Shown piece after piece: positions 1 through 12,495 of a stretch of 64,000 nt of DNA (within the stretch, counting starts at the first letter, position 1; every line of letters begins with the position of its first letter). The notes under the pieces were generated by a model. That model was not told the origin of the DNA and searched no databases. It saw nothing but the letters and a program-made list of their open reading frames with translations. A program made the position numbers and the translations under genes. This DNA is from Scalesia atractyloides. Its lineage: Eukaryota > Streptophyta > Magnoliopsida > Asterales > Asteraceae. The DNA lies in assembly GCA_947069175.1 (NCBI GenBank), contig CAMTDV010000028.1, positions 71,222,157 through 71,286,156 of the forward strand. Reading direction: 5' to 3'.

Positions 1-1619
1 AGTATTTTCTTATATTTTATAATTAATTAAATAAATAATTTGTTTTTATTATACCTGTTCTCACAAAAGAAAAAACATTGATTAACTTTCAACATTTCAA
101 TTTTTCTAATTAAGACTTGTACTAAGAACCCTTTAATATGTATTTTTATTTTCTATGGTATTTCTCACATTTTTATTATTATCTTTATATACCTAGTTAA
201 AAAATAATTTTTCTAATTAAGACTTGTGCTAAGAACCAATTAATATATATTTTTTTTATTTTCTATGTTATTTCTCACATTCTTTATTATTTATCTTTAT
301 ATTATATGCCTAGTTAAAAAATATAAATAGTAAACCAGTTTTCTAACATAGCAAATTATCCTTTAGGATAGTTATCATTTTACAACCTTTTTTTTGTTTT
401 TTACTTGACACTAGTTTACAAATCCATGTATTATATGGGTTGAATATCGAAAAAGCGTTGATCATAAATATGTATATAGTTTTTGTCAGTAGAATGGCTT
501 ATTGCATAAAATAGTAAAACAAATTAAAAAGCTACATTTTCATCTATCCAAATATATTTTTTTAGTTTTCATTTCTCTTCTAAGTTACTCTAATCCATCT
601 TATTATTTACGAAGGTAATATAGTAAACTAAAAGAAAGAATAATGTTGATATGACTGTACGTGTTTTTTAAAATAAGTTGTAAGGTATGAGATTGTGATA
701 AATTAATTGTAATTAAATTCTACTATTTATAATAAGAATATAATAAATATTATGATATAAATATTATTTTAGAAAACAGAGATAATGATACAAGATATGA
801 ATATCATTATAGGATAAAAAGTATTACATTTTAAGAAAAAACCACATTATATATAAAATAAATGTTTGAAAAAAAATAGTACTAAAGTTTTTAAAAGTAT
901 AACTTTGATTGTCAAACCAACCTCTATAATTAGTAGTCAATATTTAAATATTCAAATTAAAATTTATATAATATCATATAATGTCTTTGTTTAGCATGAT
1001 AAGTTGCTTTTTTTGAACGGCTAACATTATTTATCTCCTTTATATTTACAATCCACTCCACTATCAAATTGAACCTGGCTTTTACCTCCTAAGCACCAAA
1101 GGTGTTACCAATAGGCCATAGACTAAGTGATGATAAGTTACTTAAAACAATTAAAATTAACTTTAGTATTTAACGGTTGATGTTATTACGAAAGTTAACC
1201 AATTTTTTAGAATGAAAATCTTATTGTATATTCAATTAATTATATACTAAACAATTTACAATTTGGAGAAACTAAACCCGCAACATAACTAACATTGATA
1301 TAAGGATATAAAGTATGGATTAGGATTAATACAGAGTGAAAATAAATAATAAGAGTATGAAGGAATTGAATTTATTGATCTTAGATTTAGAGGATTTAAA
1401 TTAGTTTTGAAGAAAAGAAATAGTGGAATGGCATAAAACTAATTGTACGTGTATTAATTTTCTCTTTCCAGATGTAATGCACATGTAATTCCCCTTGTCA
1501 ATTTAAAACATTTATAACTTTTTCATACAACATTTAAAAACATTAACATAATAATGACCGTTTTTTATCTATAATATGAGTATGATATTGCTATATAAAA
1601 ATAAAATAAATTTTCATTT
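1..1619. other. AT-rich DNA without recognisable genes
   Basis: No reading frame with protein-like composition and no terminal repeats or primer-binding site could be recognised. The only structure I see is a direct duplication near the start, listed separately. It is probably decayed repeat or intergenic DNA. Confidence 0.6.
101..322. repeat. Direct tandem duplication, period about 107 bp
   Basis: Two consecutive copies start with TTTTTCTAATTAAGACTTGT at 101 and 208. Both continue through a CTAAGAACC motif, a TTTCTCACAT motif and a CCTAGTTAAAAAATA end. They differ by substitutions and small indels, so the duplication is not recent. Confidence 0.75.
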
Positions 1620-2060
1620 TTACTAGGTTTTCCTTGATTGTGTTAAAGGTTCTAGTCATTGTGTCTTTCAATGGGTTTTGGTCATTAAGGTTTTACTAGG
1701 GTTTCTATACATTGTGTTATTATCAAAACTTATAACATAATGTTAATTTGGGCTCTGTCTATTGCGTTTTTATCAGAACCTATAACACAATGAAGATGGT
1801 GTTATTTCTTGGTTTTCTATACATTATTTTATTGGTTATGATTATTGTGTTTTTAAAATGTGTGGGTTTCTATACATTGTGTTATAGGTTCTGGTCATTG
1901 TTTATTCTGTTGTCTATTGTGTTTTTGTTTTATTGTTCATTGTGTTTTAATTTGTTGTCTACTGTGTTTTAATTTGTTGTTATTGTTTTAATTGTTGTTT
2001 ATTGTTTTTATTCTGTTGTCATTTGGGTTTAGTCTGTTATGATTGTTTTTAATCAGTTGT
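1620..2060 (+). repeat. Low-complexity TGTGTTTT-rich degenerate repeat
   Basis: Irregular repetitions of motifs such as TCATTGTGTTTT, CTATTGTGTTTTT and TTCTGGTCATTGT on the plus strand, with variable spacing of roughly 20-30 bp. A similar tract recurs at about 2668-2855. The 74-codon frame across it is a by-product of the T/G-rich composition, not a credible gene. Confidence 0.65.
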
Positions 2061-3470
2061 CCAATTATCTAACCAATGCTCTACTACTCACAAATTTTAC
2101 ATGAATTTTCATCAATGTGATCATCATACTTCATCGTATTTCTATTGTAAGTGGGTTTCATCATAAATCATCAAGGAAGTCAAAATTCAAGCACATTTCA
2201 TCTTCTATATAACGATTCTATCAATTATTCATACTAATTTTTCATCAATTTCATGAAATACTCATAACCCACTTATGAAAGTTCGTTGAATCATAAAATT
2301 CAACTTACCTCTTGTTAGACTAGATTAGATGACCAAGAATAAGCGTTCATGCAGAGAATTTGATCTTGATTTCCTTCTTGATTCTCCTAATTTTGTGAAA
2401 ATGGAGGTTTTTCTTCTTCCCTGCCTTTATTCTAGGCACCACACACATCAGATGTGTGTGTGGTGTGTTGTTTTAATTGTTTTTACAAAACTAATATTTC
2501 ATTTATTTCCCCTTTTTGGCCCCTCAAGTATGAACACTTATTTTTAGATTGCTAAATACTTATTCTTTTAAGTTAAAATTTTAATTTACATCCTAACTAA
2601 GTTCATGTTCCTAGTTACTACGTGTGGTACATTCAAATAAGATATATAACTAGGCATATTTAAACTTTGGGGTGTTACATATTGCGTTTTTAGTTTGATA
2701 CTCACTGTGTTACGTTATGTCTATTGTATTTTAGTCTGTTGTTCATTGTATCTTTTATCTGTTGTGATCGATTGTGTTTTTAGTATACTTTCCATTGTGT
2801 TTTATGTTTTATAATCAATGTATTTTACGTTATGTCCATTGTGTAATACACAACTGGGTTTTCGAATTTTTTCTTTTGAAAAGTATAACAATAGGTACTC
2901 GTATCAAAGATCATAAGATGCTCGATTTTATGGTATAACTTAAAAAAAAACAAATGACGTATAAAAACTTATGGACTTTAAAAATTGGAAGGGGGGATAA
3001 CATGTGACCTACATGTGCATGTTTACTAGCATGTGCATATTGAGTTTTTTTAATCTTGGGCAAAAACTACTATTCTCACTTGTTTTTTCATTGGACAATT
3101 GTTACTTTTTAGTGACTTCTCACATTCTTATTTATTTTAATATTTGTAAAATAACTTAACCCTATAAAATACACATGGATTATTTTGGAAAAAGACAATA
3201 ATGTCTAGTTTATTGAGTTTAATCATATACATACCTAAATTATTATAAGGATTACTTATAAGTTATTGAGTTTATTAAACAATTATCTATGAATCATATA
3301 CAAATCTAAACTCCTAAACTGTAACAAAGATTACTTATAGTTTATGTTATATATATAATATTTAAAAGTAAAATTAAGGGAAGAGATTTAGTGATGACAT
3401 GTGCCATTCTTTGGAATTCTTTCTTACAATAAAGATCGGGATATATAAATAAAGAAGGTTTAAAACTGGA
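2061..3470. other. AT-rich DNA with a second TGTGTTTT tract, no gene
   Basis: Contains a second low-complexity T/G tract (about 2668-2855) and a CA/TG hairpin (2437-2465). No coding signal or element termini were recognised. Confidence 0.5.
2437..2465. other. CA/TG inverted repeat (hairpin)
   Basis: CACCACACACATC is followed, after one base, by GATGTGTGTGTGGTG. The arms are complementary apart from one extra TG step. It may be a simple-sequence palindrome; no poly-T or coding context suggests a terminator. Confidence 0.5.
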
Positions 3471-3721
3471 TCTCTATCTCTATTGTATTGTACATACCTT
3501 TAAATGGCATGGTAAGGAATAGTGTTAGGCAGCTATTTGGCACTTCCCTATTGGTCGTAGGGCTTTTTTTATTTTAACTGTTTTGTAATTTCTTTTAAAC
3601 CTTTACCTTCGTCAATATACGTCTTTAGCCCATCTATTTATAAAAAAGCTCTCTTTTTATTGGTTAACTTTGTGCAAATACGTGTTTCGTCCCTCTACTT
3701 TAACTTTGCTAGTATACATGT

Positions 3722-5426
3722 TGGTGTGATGCAAGCGGGTTATAAATTTTATTATATTTTAGGTACTTTTTATTCGTAGATCAAGCTTTAAATTTATGAA
3801 ACACGATACAATACTACAACTCTACACACGTTAGAGCAAGTGCACCCATCTGGACGTAGTATACTGATGGTAAGATATCGAGGTCGTCAAAGTATACAAG
3901 AGCTTTTAATAGCGGTTTATCGTTAACGTCTAATCTAACCAAATTTTTTATAAAAGTTTTGAAAATTTAAAAGATATAAAAGTAAAAAAAATGTAAATAA
4001 AAAGGTAAACAAATAGATAAAAAATAATTACTTGATTCCGACTCCTCTTCTACATATCCTTTGAAGTTTTCGCAATTTGGGCATTTTAAGAGATTATCTT
4101 AGTTATTGTAGTAGGCCCCTCTTCTGAAGGTGAGGTTACCCTCAACCTATTGGTATGAGATAGCAGGTATACAGTCCCGCAAGGTCGGAATATTGAAAGA
4201 TAATTAAGTAAGTTATTAATATGAAAAGTGGTAGGCCCCTCTTGTGAAGGCGACGTTACCCTCGGCCATATTAGTCTGAGTCAGCAGGGATACAGTCCCG
4301 CAAGGCCGGGTAAAGTTTTAATAGTAGTTTATTTATAAGGGGTTCAAGCCGTTCTTACTTCCCCCTATTTGATGCTATCTATCTCAAGGGAAGTCCTAAT
4401 AAGCTTGAACAAAGTCCTTGCAGGATCTATATTCAGAACGAGACAAGAGCTTTACCCAAACAACCTTCTAACCCCATTTCAGGTAGTTAACGTGCTTTAG
4501 ATAGACCGTAAAGACACGAATGAGTGAATCAATGAAACATGAAGAAATATTTAAATAAAGTTCACTTTCAATATAAAAAACTAGTTATTAAAGTCATTAA
4601 TACATACCTAAATAAAAAAGTTGCCAAATATTGGAAATCAAAAGTAATACGTAAGTCTTCACCAAGTGATGTAAGAGATTTAGCCAATCATGACCTTTGT
4701 TTGACAAGAACTCTTATGATTAATCTTGGATCCCGAGACTACTACACACTCTAAAAGATGAAAGATGGATGATCATGGTGGGTGTTGGTGTTGTAGTGGT
4801 GGTGGAGTGATGGCAAGTGTGGGAGAAGATGAAAGAGCCCAATGGTGTTGTAGTGTTGGTGTTGTATCAACACGCCCAATGGTGACAGAGCACGACCCCG
4901 TGGTAAGTGTACTTACTGTACTATCTCAGATTCTGTAAATCTTAGAGTTGACCACTGCTCGTGTTGAGCTGGCACGACCTTGTGTTGCTTGTCTCTTGCT
5001 GTTGTCTTGTTCTGCAGAGAATCTTGACTGGGCACGACTCCATGCCTGGTGGGCACGACCCATGTTGGGTTGACCACTACCCATGTTGGGTTGACATGGC
5101 ACCGTGTTGGTTTGTCTTTTGCTTTTGTCTTGTTATGCAGAGAATCTTGACCCCATTCCTAGTGGGCACGACCCCGTGCCTAAGCTTCTTTCTTGTTATT
5201 TTTGTTGTTTTAGATGTGGATGGGGGTTCGGCAGGTCGTGTCAATTCTTATTCTTTGTATTTGTGTTGGTTTCGGTTGTTAATTTGCTCCTTTATTCGTT
5301 TAAGGTCTTTTGATCCTTTAATTTAAAAGTGAACAAAGAAATATGTTTTTTTCAACATTAGTCCCAAAAAAGGTTGATTTTATGCCTTGATTGATGTAAT
5401 TTATATGTTGTATTTTGCGCACATCA
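3722..5426 (-). mobile_element. Solo LTR of an LTR retrotransposon, 1.7 kb, TSD CATGT
   Basis: On the minus strand the segment begins TGATGTGCGC and ends GCATCACACCA, the TG...CA form of an LTR. It is flanked by an exact 5-bp repeat CATGT at 3717-3721 and 5427-5431, the target-site duplication. No PBS, internal region or second LTR adjoins it, so it is a solo LTR left by unequal recombination. It is related, with indels and in opposite orientation, to the LTRs at 24663-35891 and 40818-42506. Near its middle is a G/C-rich minisatellite-like stretch built on a GGGCACGACC motif (about 4960-5180). The ORF there is an artefact of that repeat. Confidence 0.85.
4111..4320. repeat. Two-copy tandem module inside the solo LTR
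   Basis: Two copies starting GTAGGCCCCTCTTSTGAAGG, at 4111 and 4231 (period 120), each continue through a GTTACCCTC motif and end in CAGTCCCGCAAGG. The same pair, inverted, is present in the two LTRs further right (around 25770-25949 plus 35485, and around 41930-42130), so it is ancestral to the LTR family. Confidence 0.75.
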
Positions 5427-5821
5427 CATGTTTAGTCCCTCTACTTTCATTCCTTTTAGAATTTCATCTTTTTCTCATTGCTACCGTGACGAACCAACCT
5501 GGGGAATAGTGACCATTTGCTATTGGTGGACAAACACTGCTACTCCTGGATTTTAATAAAGTTACTCTACAATTGCTAAACTTAGTTAAAAAAATCTTTG
5601 ATGACTGTATTTTTATCTACATGTCGATGTAATTTTTATTGAGATTGTGTTATGAGTAGTATGTACAAGTATTCGAAGCACAGGCATACATGTTAACAAA
5701 CTGAGAAATATTCGGCTTATAACCCTGCAACACGGGCAGGGCAAAAACCTAGTTACAATAAAACTTAACCTTTTGATCTTTTTTGTGTATTTATAATTTT
5801 TATATTACACATGTAAAATAA

Positions 5822-6260
5822 GGGTTCAGATCATGTACAAGAGAGATTTTCCGTGCGAAGTGTAGGAGACAATTTGGGCTTGACAAATGTCGTTTTTAAT
5901 TTATAGGGGGGGGTATTATGGTCTTTTTTTTTGCACGAACCTACTTTACCCCCGATTTTCAAACCCTATAACTTTTTTATACATGGTATATTTTAAAAAA
6001 AAAGTACACCGTATTAACGAGAATTTCATTCTCTTTAATTTGAGTAGGTTATTGCTATAGTTTTCTTAATTTTATTTTTACAGGCTATAAATTTACGTGA
6101 TTGTGTATCAATAAATAGCAAATGCTCAATAAGTCACACCGTAATTACATACCATATGTCTCAGCAATAACAAACGCTTAATGTGACCCTACATCTATAA
6201 TAATGTACCATATGTAACAAGTGTAATGTTACGTGATCATGTATCAATAAATCGTTTCCT
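5822..6260. mobile_element. One-sided fragment of a long-TIR element (MULE/foldback-like)
   Basis: Starts GGGTTCAGATCATGTACAAG and matches, with gaps, the left arm of the foldback element at 20800-21811. Shared landmarks in order are a GTACAAGAG-type end, a GATTTTCAAACC motif, a GAGAATTTCATTCTC motif, a TTGAGTAGG motif and a CTATAGTTTTCTTAATTTT motif. No matching right terminus was found, so it is truncated. It encodes nothing recognisable. Confidence 0.5.
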
Positions 6261-7375
6261 TACTGCCTGGGGATCGTCAACACATTAGAAGTTATTGAAA
6301 TTTTCAATCTAGCCATCATACCCAATCGTGAACCGCCTGCTGCTGCTGTTCACTTCGATTTGTTTCTATTTGATCGTCTGAAAACCCCAAATTGTTGATT
6401 CCAACCCATCTCGTTTTGCTGTAAAGGAATCTAAATCAAACTCTTTTCTTATTCGGATTATCTGGGGATCGGCGACACATTAAGGTTTTCAAGTTTTTCA
6501 TCCACCTAGGCCTGTAAACGAACAGAACGTTCATGAACTGTTCGTGAACATGTTCGGTGGGAAGTTCATTTATGTTCGTTTATTCAATAAACGAACGAAC
6601 ATGAGCACACGTTTTGTTTGCTCTTTTATGTTTGTAACATATGTTTATCTTCGTTCAGTTAGGTTCATTTATTAACATTTGTTTATGTCTGTTCGTTTAA
6701 GTTCGTTTTAGTTTAAATACATAAACTAGTTATATTCATAGAAATATTAAACATAAAATAAACTTTCCACTACTTATATAAATATAACTAATTAGTAATT
6801 GAGCTTTCTAGTAATAAAAATGAGTTTTCTAATAGAATTTATCTGAATTAATTACTAATTTATATAAAAAATATTTTATATTCCTTTATGTTTAATCAAT
6901 TTTGTTCATTTTTGTTCATTTATGGTTGTTCAATAATGTTCATTTGTGTTGTTCATTGTTTGTTAAATTATTTTCATTTAAGTTTGTTTGTTTTTTTGTT
7001 TGTTTGTTTCTTTGTTTGTGTTCGTTTAAATTCGTAAACTGTTCCTTTAAGTTTTAAATGAATGATCATAAACGAACACGAACATGACCATTTTCTTAAT
7101 ATATGGACATGAACAAAAAATGTGTTCAATTATATGTTCGTGCTTGTGTTTGGTTAAAGTTAAATAAATGAACACAAACATACCCCTGTTTGTGTTCGTT
7201 CGTTCATTAACAAGCCTAAATCCAGGCACCATATGCAATTGTGAACCACGTGCCGCTGTTCATTTTGATTCGTTTTATGTTCAATCGACTAAAAACCCCA
7301 AATCGTTGATTCTGAACAATGTCATTTAGCTGTAAAGGTATTTAAATTGAACCCTTTTCTTATTCGAATCTAGAC
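6258..7375. repeat. Diverged tandem duplication of about 205 bp, second copy split by a MITE
   Basis: Copy A (about 6258-6463) and copy B (about 6464-6506 continuing at 7219-7375) share CTGGGGATCG, a CACATTA motif, GTGAACC, AAAACCCCAAAT and GCTGTAAAGG in the same order. Copy B is interrupted by the TIR element at 6507-7218, so the duplication predates that insertion. Confidence 0.6.
6507..7218. mobile_element. MITE-like TIR element (hAT-like), about 0.7 kb
   Basis: Begins TAGGCCTGTAAACGAAC and ends, read on the other strand, TAGGCTTGTTAATGAAC, giving imperfect terminal inverted repeats of about 17 bp followed by GAAC-rich subterminal repeats. The flanks CATCCACC and AATCCAGG could be a degraded 8-bp target duplication (5 of 8 match). 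The interior is built from GTTCGTTTA-type repeats and has no transposase. Interruption of the tandem copy around it supports insertion. Superfamily assignment is tentative. Confidence 0.6.
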
Positions 7376-8200
7376 AAATATTGTGGTTTAGTTTTGACTG
7401 ATCTGATAATTTAGAATCCGTTTTATATTGAGATTATGACCCAAATATAATATCAGTGGAACATATAATATCAAAAGTTTAAAAGTAAAGAATATAAATA
7501 CGAAAATATTCGAATCAAATATACCATATCACTAAATTATTCATTCTTTATCTCTCGGTTAACATACACACAACAAAAAAAACTTTGTTAATTGCTGGTA
7601 ACCTATTTTGAAATCCTAAGTTGACCCTCAAATATGTCAATTTACTCCTGATGTGTATTGTTTTGAATGTGGGTCGGTTATTTTACAGTTGTCAACTTGA
7701 AATGCTTAATACATAGCGATATATGTCTCAAATCATACTACCCACTCAACCAACATTGTAAACTATGCTTCGAGCCTTTAAAGGCAATATATAGTATATG
7801 TTTAAGCTAAGTGTTTCTTGCAGGATACTTGTATAAAGGTTAACCTTTTGGAAACTTAATCTCAATTTGATCAACACCTAATAATATGTATTAATATATG
7901 TAATTCTATTAATGAACTTTGAGAAATAAGATGAGCTTCTACCATCAATACAAACCAAAATAAAGCTTCATAGAATCTATGTAAAGCACTTTCAGTTACT
8001 AAAATTTTAAGTAATAATGGGATGGTATGTCACTTGAGCTTTAGATGGATGGATACTAATGAGGTAGAAAGTGAATTGTTGATCAGGTTATGATGATGTT
8101 TGATGTGCTCATTGATTAACATGATTTGTATATGCATTTGATGGGTTTATATTGTGAATAATATATGAATATGGTAATTAGTCATTCATATTGTTAATTT
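7376..8200. other. AT-rich intergenic DNA, nothing recognised
   Basis: No ORF, terminal repeat or RNA gene I can support. It lies between the tandem duplication and the Athila-like fragment, and may include the unlocated 5' part of that LTR. Confidence 0.5.
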
Positions 8201-9651
8201 GTAGTTTTAGATGGTGTTTGCAAAGAGTTTGGATGAAAACCTGAAGAAACAATGCAAAGCTGAGCAAGACAGTGCAACAGGAAAAAAACTAAACTTCAAA
8301 CGGTCATATCTTGAGCTAGGAAATAAGTTACGAGACCCATAATATATGAACCTTAATTGTTTCGACAACACCAATCCAAATAATGAGTAGTATGCATCAG
8401 AAATCATCCGGGTGTGTTTGCATTGTTATTTTTTTGGGCTTTCGGATTAGTTACTGGTTGTAAACCACTAAAAGGTTACACGCTGTACGCCACCAAAATA
8501 GGTCCAAACACGCGAAAACCCTAGATTCTTAAGACCCTATGATGGCAGAAAACAAGAGGTGAACACAACAGAAAGCAATTTGGAGGCAGAAAAGGTTGTT
8601 TAGGAGCAGGATTGAAGATCCAGAGGTCTAGAAGCTTGAGGATTGAAGATCCTACCATTCGGTTTGCATTTAATAGTGCCTGTCAATTCGCTTTGCTTTC
8701 GTTTTGAGTTTCTATTACATCCATGACTTCTTTCAGATCTTATTTAGGTTTGTTTTACATTACCATGCTAGGCCAAACTTTTGTAGGCCATTTAGGCTAA
8801 GATGATTCTTGTTTTGGTTTGATTGATACATTGGTTTCTTTATATGATTGTGTGATTTTAGTAAAGTTTGGTTATTTTGATCTTATGATGTGTATGATTA
8901 CTTATTAGTATTGGTTTTAGATCTGATTTGTGTAGTCTTGTTGATCTTTGTATGAAGTTATGCAAGCTAGATTCAACTCGTATTATCTTTAGGTTATAAA
9001 AGTGCACTTATAATCTGAGGCTTGAAACCTTAACCGGTAATGGACAAACTAGTGATATAACTGGTAAAACTAGTGAGCTACCTAGTGGAAGGGTCTGAAT
9101 AAAAAGATTTGGAAACTAGTTAGGGTTTTCTAAATGTCTTACCTTTGTGACCGCTTTCAGCACTAGGCTCGAAACCCTAAGTCATAAAGGAAGGTAACCA
9201 AAATTGCTTCACAAGATTACGTTTTGGTATGTGTTTATAACATTGATTGTATAGTTCGTGAGATTAACCCTAGTAAGGCACTAATCCATTTTAGCACTTC
9301 ACACGTTATTTGAACTAATTAGTAATAGTCATTCCAGTGAAGATGAGTCAAAGTCTAAATGGTTAACTTTCTAATCTGATTTCTCTAAATCCACAATTTG
9401 TGTCTACTTGCAATCATTAGTTTCTTCACCCGTCACATCTTACATCGGTTAGATAGTGATAGACGATTAAGTATTAGGAGCAACCGTGTCTTTAGGATCG
9501 ATACTTTGTCATTACCACTACTATATTACGTATACGATAGGCACACTTTCCTGTTATGTGTGTAATTTGGTTTTAGGTAAATTCCATTTTTATAAATTCA
9601 AAATTGTGTAGTTTGTATATTTATATGTACCATTCACATACATCAAGATTT

Positions 9652-9671
9652 TGGCATCGTTTCCAGGGACA
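9652..9671 (+). promoter_or_regulatory. Degenerate tRNA-Asp-type primer-binding site
   Basis: TGGCATCGTTTCCAGGGACA resembles the TGGCGCCGTTGCCGGGGA primer-binding site known from Athila elements, with several changes, mostly transitions. It lies six bases after an LTR-like ACATCA end. The context with a downstream Athila-like Gag supports the call. Confidence 0.6.
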
Positions 9672-9849
9672 CGGTGATTCTAAGAAATATTTGAGTCAGT
9701 AGTTTAACCATTTTTATATATAAATTTTCTTTTCTTTTGTTTTAGTTCTTTTTCTTTTTGCCATAGGTGTTATTTGTGCCTCCTAGGATCGCCTCTTTAA
9801 TTGCCTTTAGGATCTTAGTTTTGCTTATATCGCCTTCGGGTAATCTTAC

Positions 9850-10225
9850 ATGTCGTTTGTCGAGCCTGAGCGTGAGTTGCCAAGAGAATAGAGGAGGAGA
9901 CTCAAACAATAGCTACTAGAAGTGATCAAAAGATCGTAGAAGAAGAGGGAATTCAATTTGAAGAAAAAGAGATGGTAGCATAAGGACGGCCGATTGCTAA
10001 TTATGCAAAACCCTTTGGACCAACTCAGAGCATGATTACACCAGATGTGGAGGTGAATGTATTTACTATTCCACCTCAAATAATTCAAATGATACTGAAC
10101 AACTGTCAATTTGAGAGCCTTGCAGACGAAGACCCAAATGATCACATTTCATTATTCTTGGAATTCTGCGACACATTCAAGTTAAAGAACCCCGAGAGAC
10201 CATTAAGGGATTCAAATCGTCTGTA
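9850..10225 (+). pseudogene. Athila-type Gag, N-terminal fragment, broken
   Basis: An ATG at about 9850 opens a frame that soon meets stop codons. From about 9997 the translation reads through an NYAKPFGPTQS-like segment, then IPPQIIQMILNN, EDPNDHISLFLEFCDTFK, and stops at 10225. This order (hydrophobic helix, EDPN-H motif, FLE-CDT motif) is typical of the N-terminal part of Athila-clade Gag. The rest of Gag and all of Pol are absent, so it cannot encode a working protein. Confidence 0.6.
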
Positions 10226-11285
10226 ATTAATCATAAAATAAAAAGAGTTCAAATGTAAAGTTAGCAAAAACGGAGCATATAAAATGGAAATTTGAGTTGA
10301 ATAGAAATATTATATAGTACCTCACCTTGAATCGTCACATACATGGCCTAAAGACATGAATCAATATAATTGAAAGTATCGAATCTTATCTCCTCATATC
10401 GAGCTAAAAGATGTTCAATTCAAACATGAAAAGTAAGATCATAAACATCAATGGAATCAAGCAAATGTAAAGAGTTTCCAAAACAGTGAAACCTCCATGG
10501 CTATAAGGAGTTGCTGGTTAGGGCCCACCATCCAAAATCCCTGCTACGCAAAAGCGATATGCTCATCAACTTTTAGCAAAATACATGAACTCATCAAAAC
10601 AAAAAGTAGTAACATAGTTAATTTATGTTGAGGCTCAGAGTTAGTGAACCAATGACATCACTATGGCTGCAAGGGATGTTGTGGGACAACACCCACCACC
10701 TTCCATCCTCCAACCTTTCCATGCCAAAGCGACATCTTCATCCGGTATTTTACTTACATTTTTTAAACTCATCACAAACCTCCAGACAAAACCCTAAATA
10801 TGAAAACCCTAAAGGGTCAAAGAGGGGAACCCAGGCAAATAGGTAACAAACAAAAATTTAACAAAGTCAAGTAGGACTTAGCAAATGGCCATCTGTGAGG
10901 AAGAGTGAGTCCTCGCAGACGTCAGTGACGGTCGTCTCTCTCTGTATCTCTCTCTCCCCTTGTTCAGAAAAGAAGTGTTCAAAGGCGTCACTAGAAAACC
11001 TAAAGGGTTAAATAGCAACCGAACAAGAAGTGGTCTACACATGAAGAGGACGTCGCAATACAGACGCTACCTGTGAAGGAACCAAGAGGGAAATAAACCT
11101 ATTTCAGTAAACCGTTGTCTGAAGCACCACCGTCGTGATGTCCCTCATCCCTGTTGAAGGCCCCACACCACCGATCATCACCACCATAAGTGGAGGTTAA
11201 AGTAGAAAATAGGGCCGAAGCCTGAAGGGTTGATTAGGCGGAAAAAAGAAACACCCAAAAGAAGCCACACATCTGCAACTACTGG
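10226..11285. other. Unassigned DNA, moderately GC-richer than surroundings
   Basis: Includes a TCTCTCTCTG/TCTCTCTCTC pyrimidine stretch (about 10938-10960) and short ORFs without recognisable domains. It could contain fragments of a captured host transcript, but I recognise no exon or protein family. Confidence 0.4.
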
Positions 11286-11435
11286 AACTCAAGCCACACA
11301 TCATTGGCTACATTTGTGGCCCTTGGATCAAACCTGAATGAAAACTCAAGGCTCTTGGATCAAACCTGAATGAAAACTCAAGCCCCACATCATTGGCTAC
11401 ATTTGTGGCTCTTGGATCAAACCTGAATGAAAATG
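11286..11435. repeat. Small nested tandem repeat around a CTTGGATCAAACCTGAATG motif
   Basis: AACTCAAG starts at 11286, 11343 and 11375. The motif CTTGGATCAAACCTGAATG occurs three times, and CACATCATTGGCTACATTTG twice. Offsets of 89 and 32 bp indicate two rounds of local duplication. Confidence 0.75.
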
Positions 11436-11984
11436 ATTTAGGAAAACACTGTTCAAATCATCTTCTTTGATAGAAGTATACTATAATGTAAATTGTTCAT
11501 ATGAACATTTTTATAACATCTAGTAATTGTTATTGTTATTTAATACATATATGAACTATTTACATTTATATGACATATTGTAATTATTATTGTTATTTAT
11601 TACATATATGAACTATTTCACATGTGTAGCATACTATATATAAATATATGAACAATTTATGTTGTTGTTCATGTACATATATGAAAAAACAAAGGGTTAA
11701 TTTTGTTTTACTTTTAAATTTCGCAAAACAAGATACAAAACGACGATTAAAAAGTAGTTTATTTTATTATATATATATAATGTCGTATAAAATGTTATTA
11801 ACATTTAAAAAGGAAAAAGAAAGGAATTAGTTCAGCGGATATCAAAAGAACCTTTTTTTCGTTATTTTACCATACTACCATTATATGACAAGTATAGTTG
11901 GATTTTATCTTAGCCATAAATCATATTAATAGGTTTTTTTTTTATTATTTTTAATTTTTTATGTCTTTTTGCATGGTGCACCTC

Positions 11985-11988
<4 letters not shown>
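11436..11988. other. AT-rich DNA with a diverged duplication of about 70 bp
   Basis: Between about 11510 and 11645 an ATATGAACTATTTACA-type segment preceded by a TTGTTATT motif occurs twice in tandem. The rest is AT-rich, and the 60-codon ORF here has no recognisable features. Confidence 0.5.
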
Positions 11989-12021
<33 letters not shown>

Positions 12022-12495
12022 GAAAGTTCATTTGATAAGAAATTTAATGTGAGAATAAAAAGAAAAAATGGCATTATGGTAAAACATTAAATAATTTATA
12101 ACTCCTCTAATTAATAATGATATCTCTCATTAATAAAACAAAAACATTATATCCTAGACATTTCAAAATTTATCCTACATATGTCTTATACTTATCGGAA
12201 TTTACTTACACACATGTAAAATTACCTTACACATTTTAAAATTTATTCTACACATACTAAAATTATCCTACGCATGTCGAATATTGTCATTCACCATAAA
12301 TTATTTTATTTTGAAAAAGTATATTAAAAAATGAATTACAAGTTTAATTAATTAGCTAATTAATGACAATTATAGATTTACCTATATGCCCTTTTTCATA
12401 ATATTAAATACATACATTAAATGAAGTAAATTGAGAATTTATATTGATTTAAAAGTTAATCTATTTATTCTTACAAAAAATTTTTTTGAACTCTC

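Larger units (their letters stand above)
3471..5752 (+). mobile_element. Candidate non-autonomous Helitron (interrupted by a solo LTR)
   Basis: The right end looks like a Helitron 3' terminus: a short hairpin with CCCTG/CAGGG arms (5723-5742), then seven bases and CTAG (5749-5752), with T as the next base. The left end proposed here is TCTCTATCTC preceded by A, matching the 5' TC and A/T insertion rule. Between them lies the 1.7-kb solo LTR at 3722-5426, so the element itself would be under 0.6 kb and lack Rep/helicase. The 3' end is better supported than the 5' end, because TC starts are weak signals. Confidence 0.4.
8200..10225 (+). mobile_element. Truncated Athila-like Ty3/Gypsy element: LTR end, PBS, leader, gag start
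   Basis: From right to left: an Athila-type Gag N-terminal fragment (to 10225), a leader, a tRNA-Asp-like primer-binding site at 9652, and an LTR 3' end (ACATCA) at 9645. The LTR start is not defined and may lie anywhere from about 8090 to 8420. No pol, polypurine tract or second LTR follows, so the element is truncated soon after the conserved Gag motif. Confidence 0.6.

Noticed and set aside
4961..5326. 121-codon ORF in the solo LTR
   Set aside because: Built from the GGGCACGACC minisatellite; no domain and not retained in the two sister LTRs.
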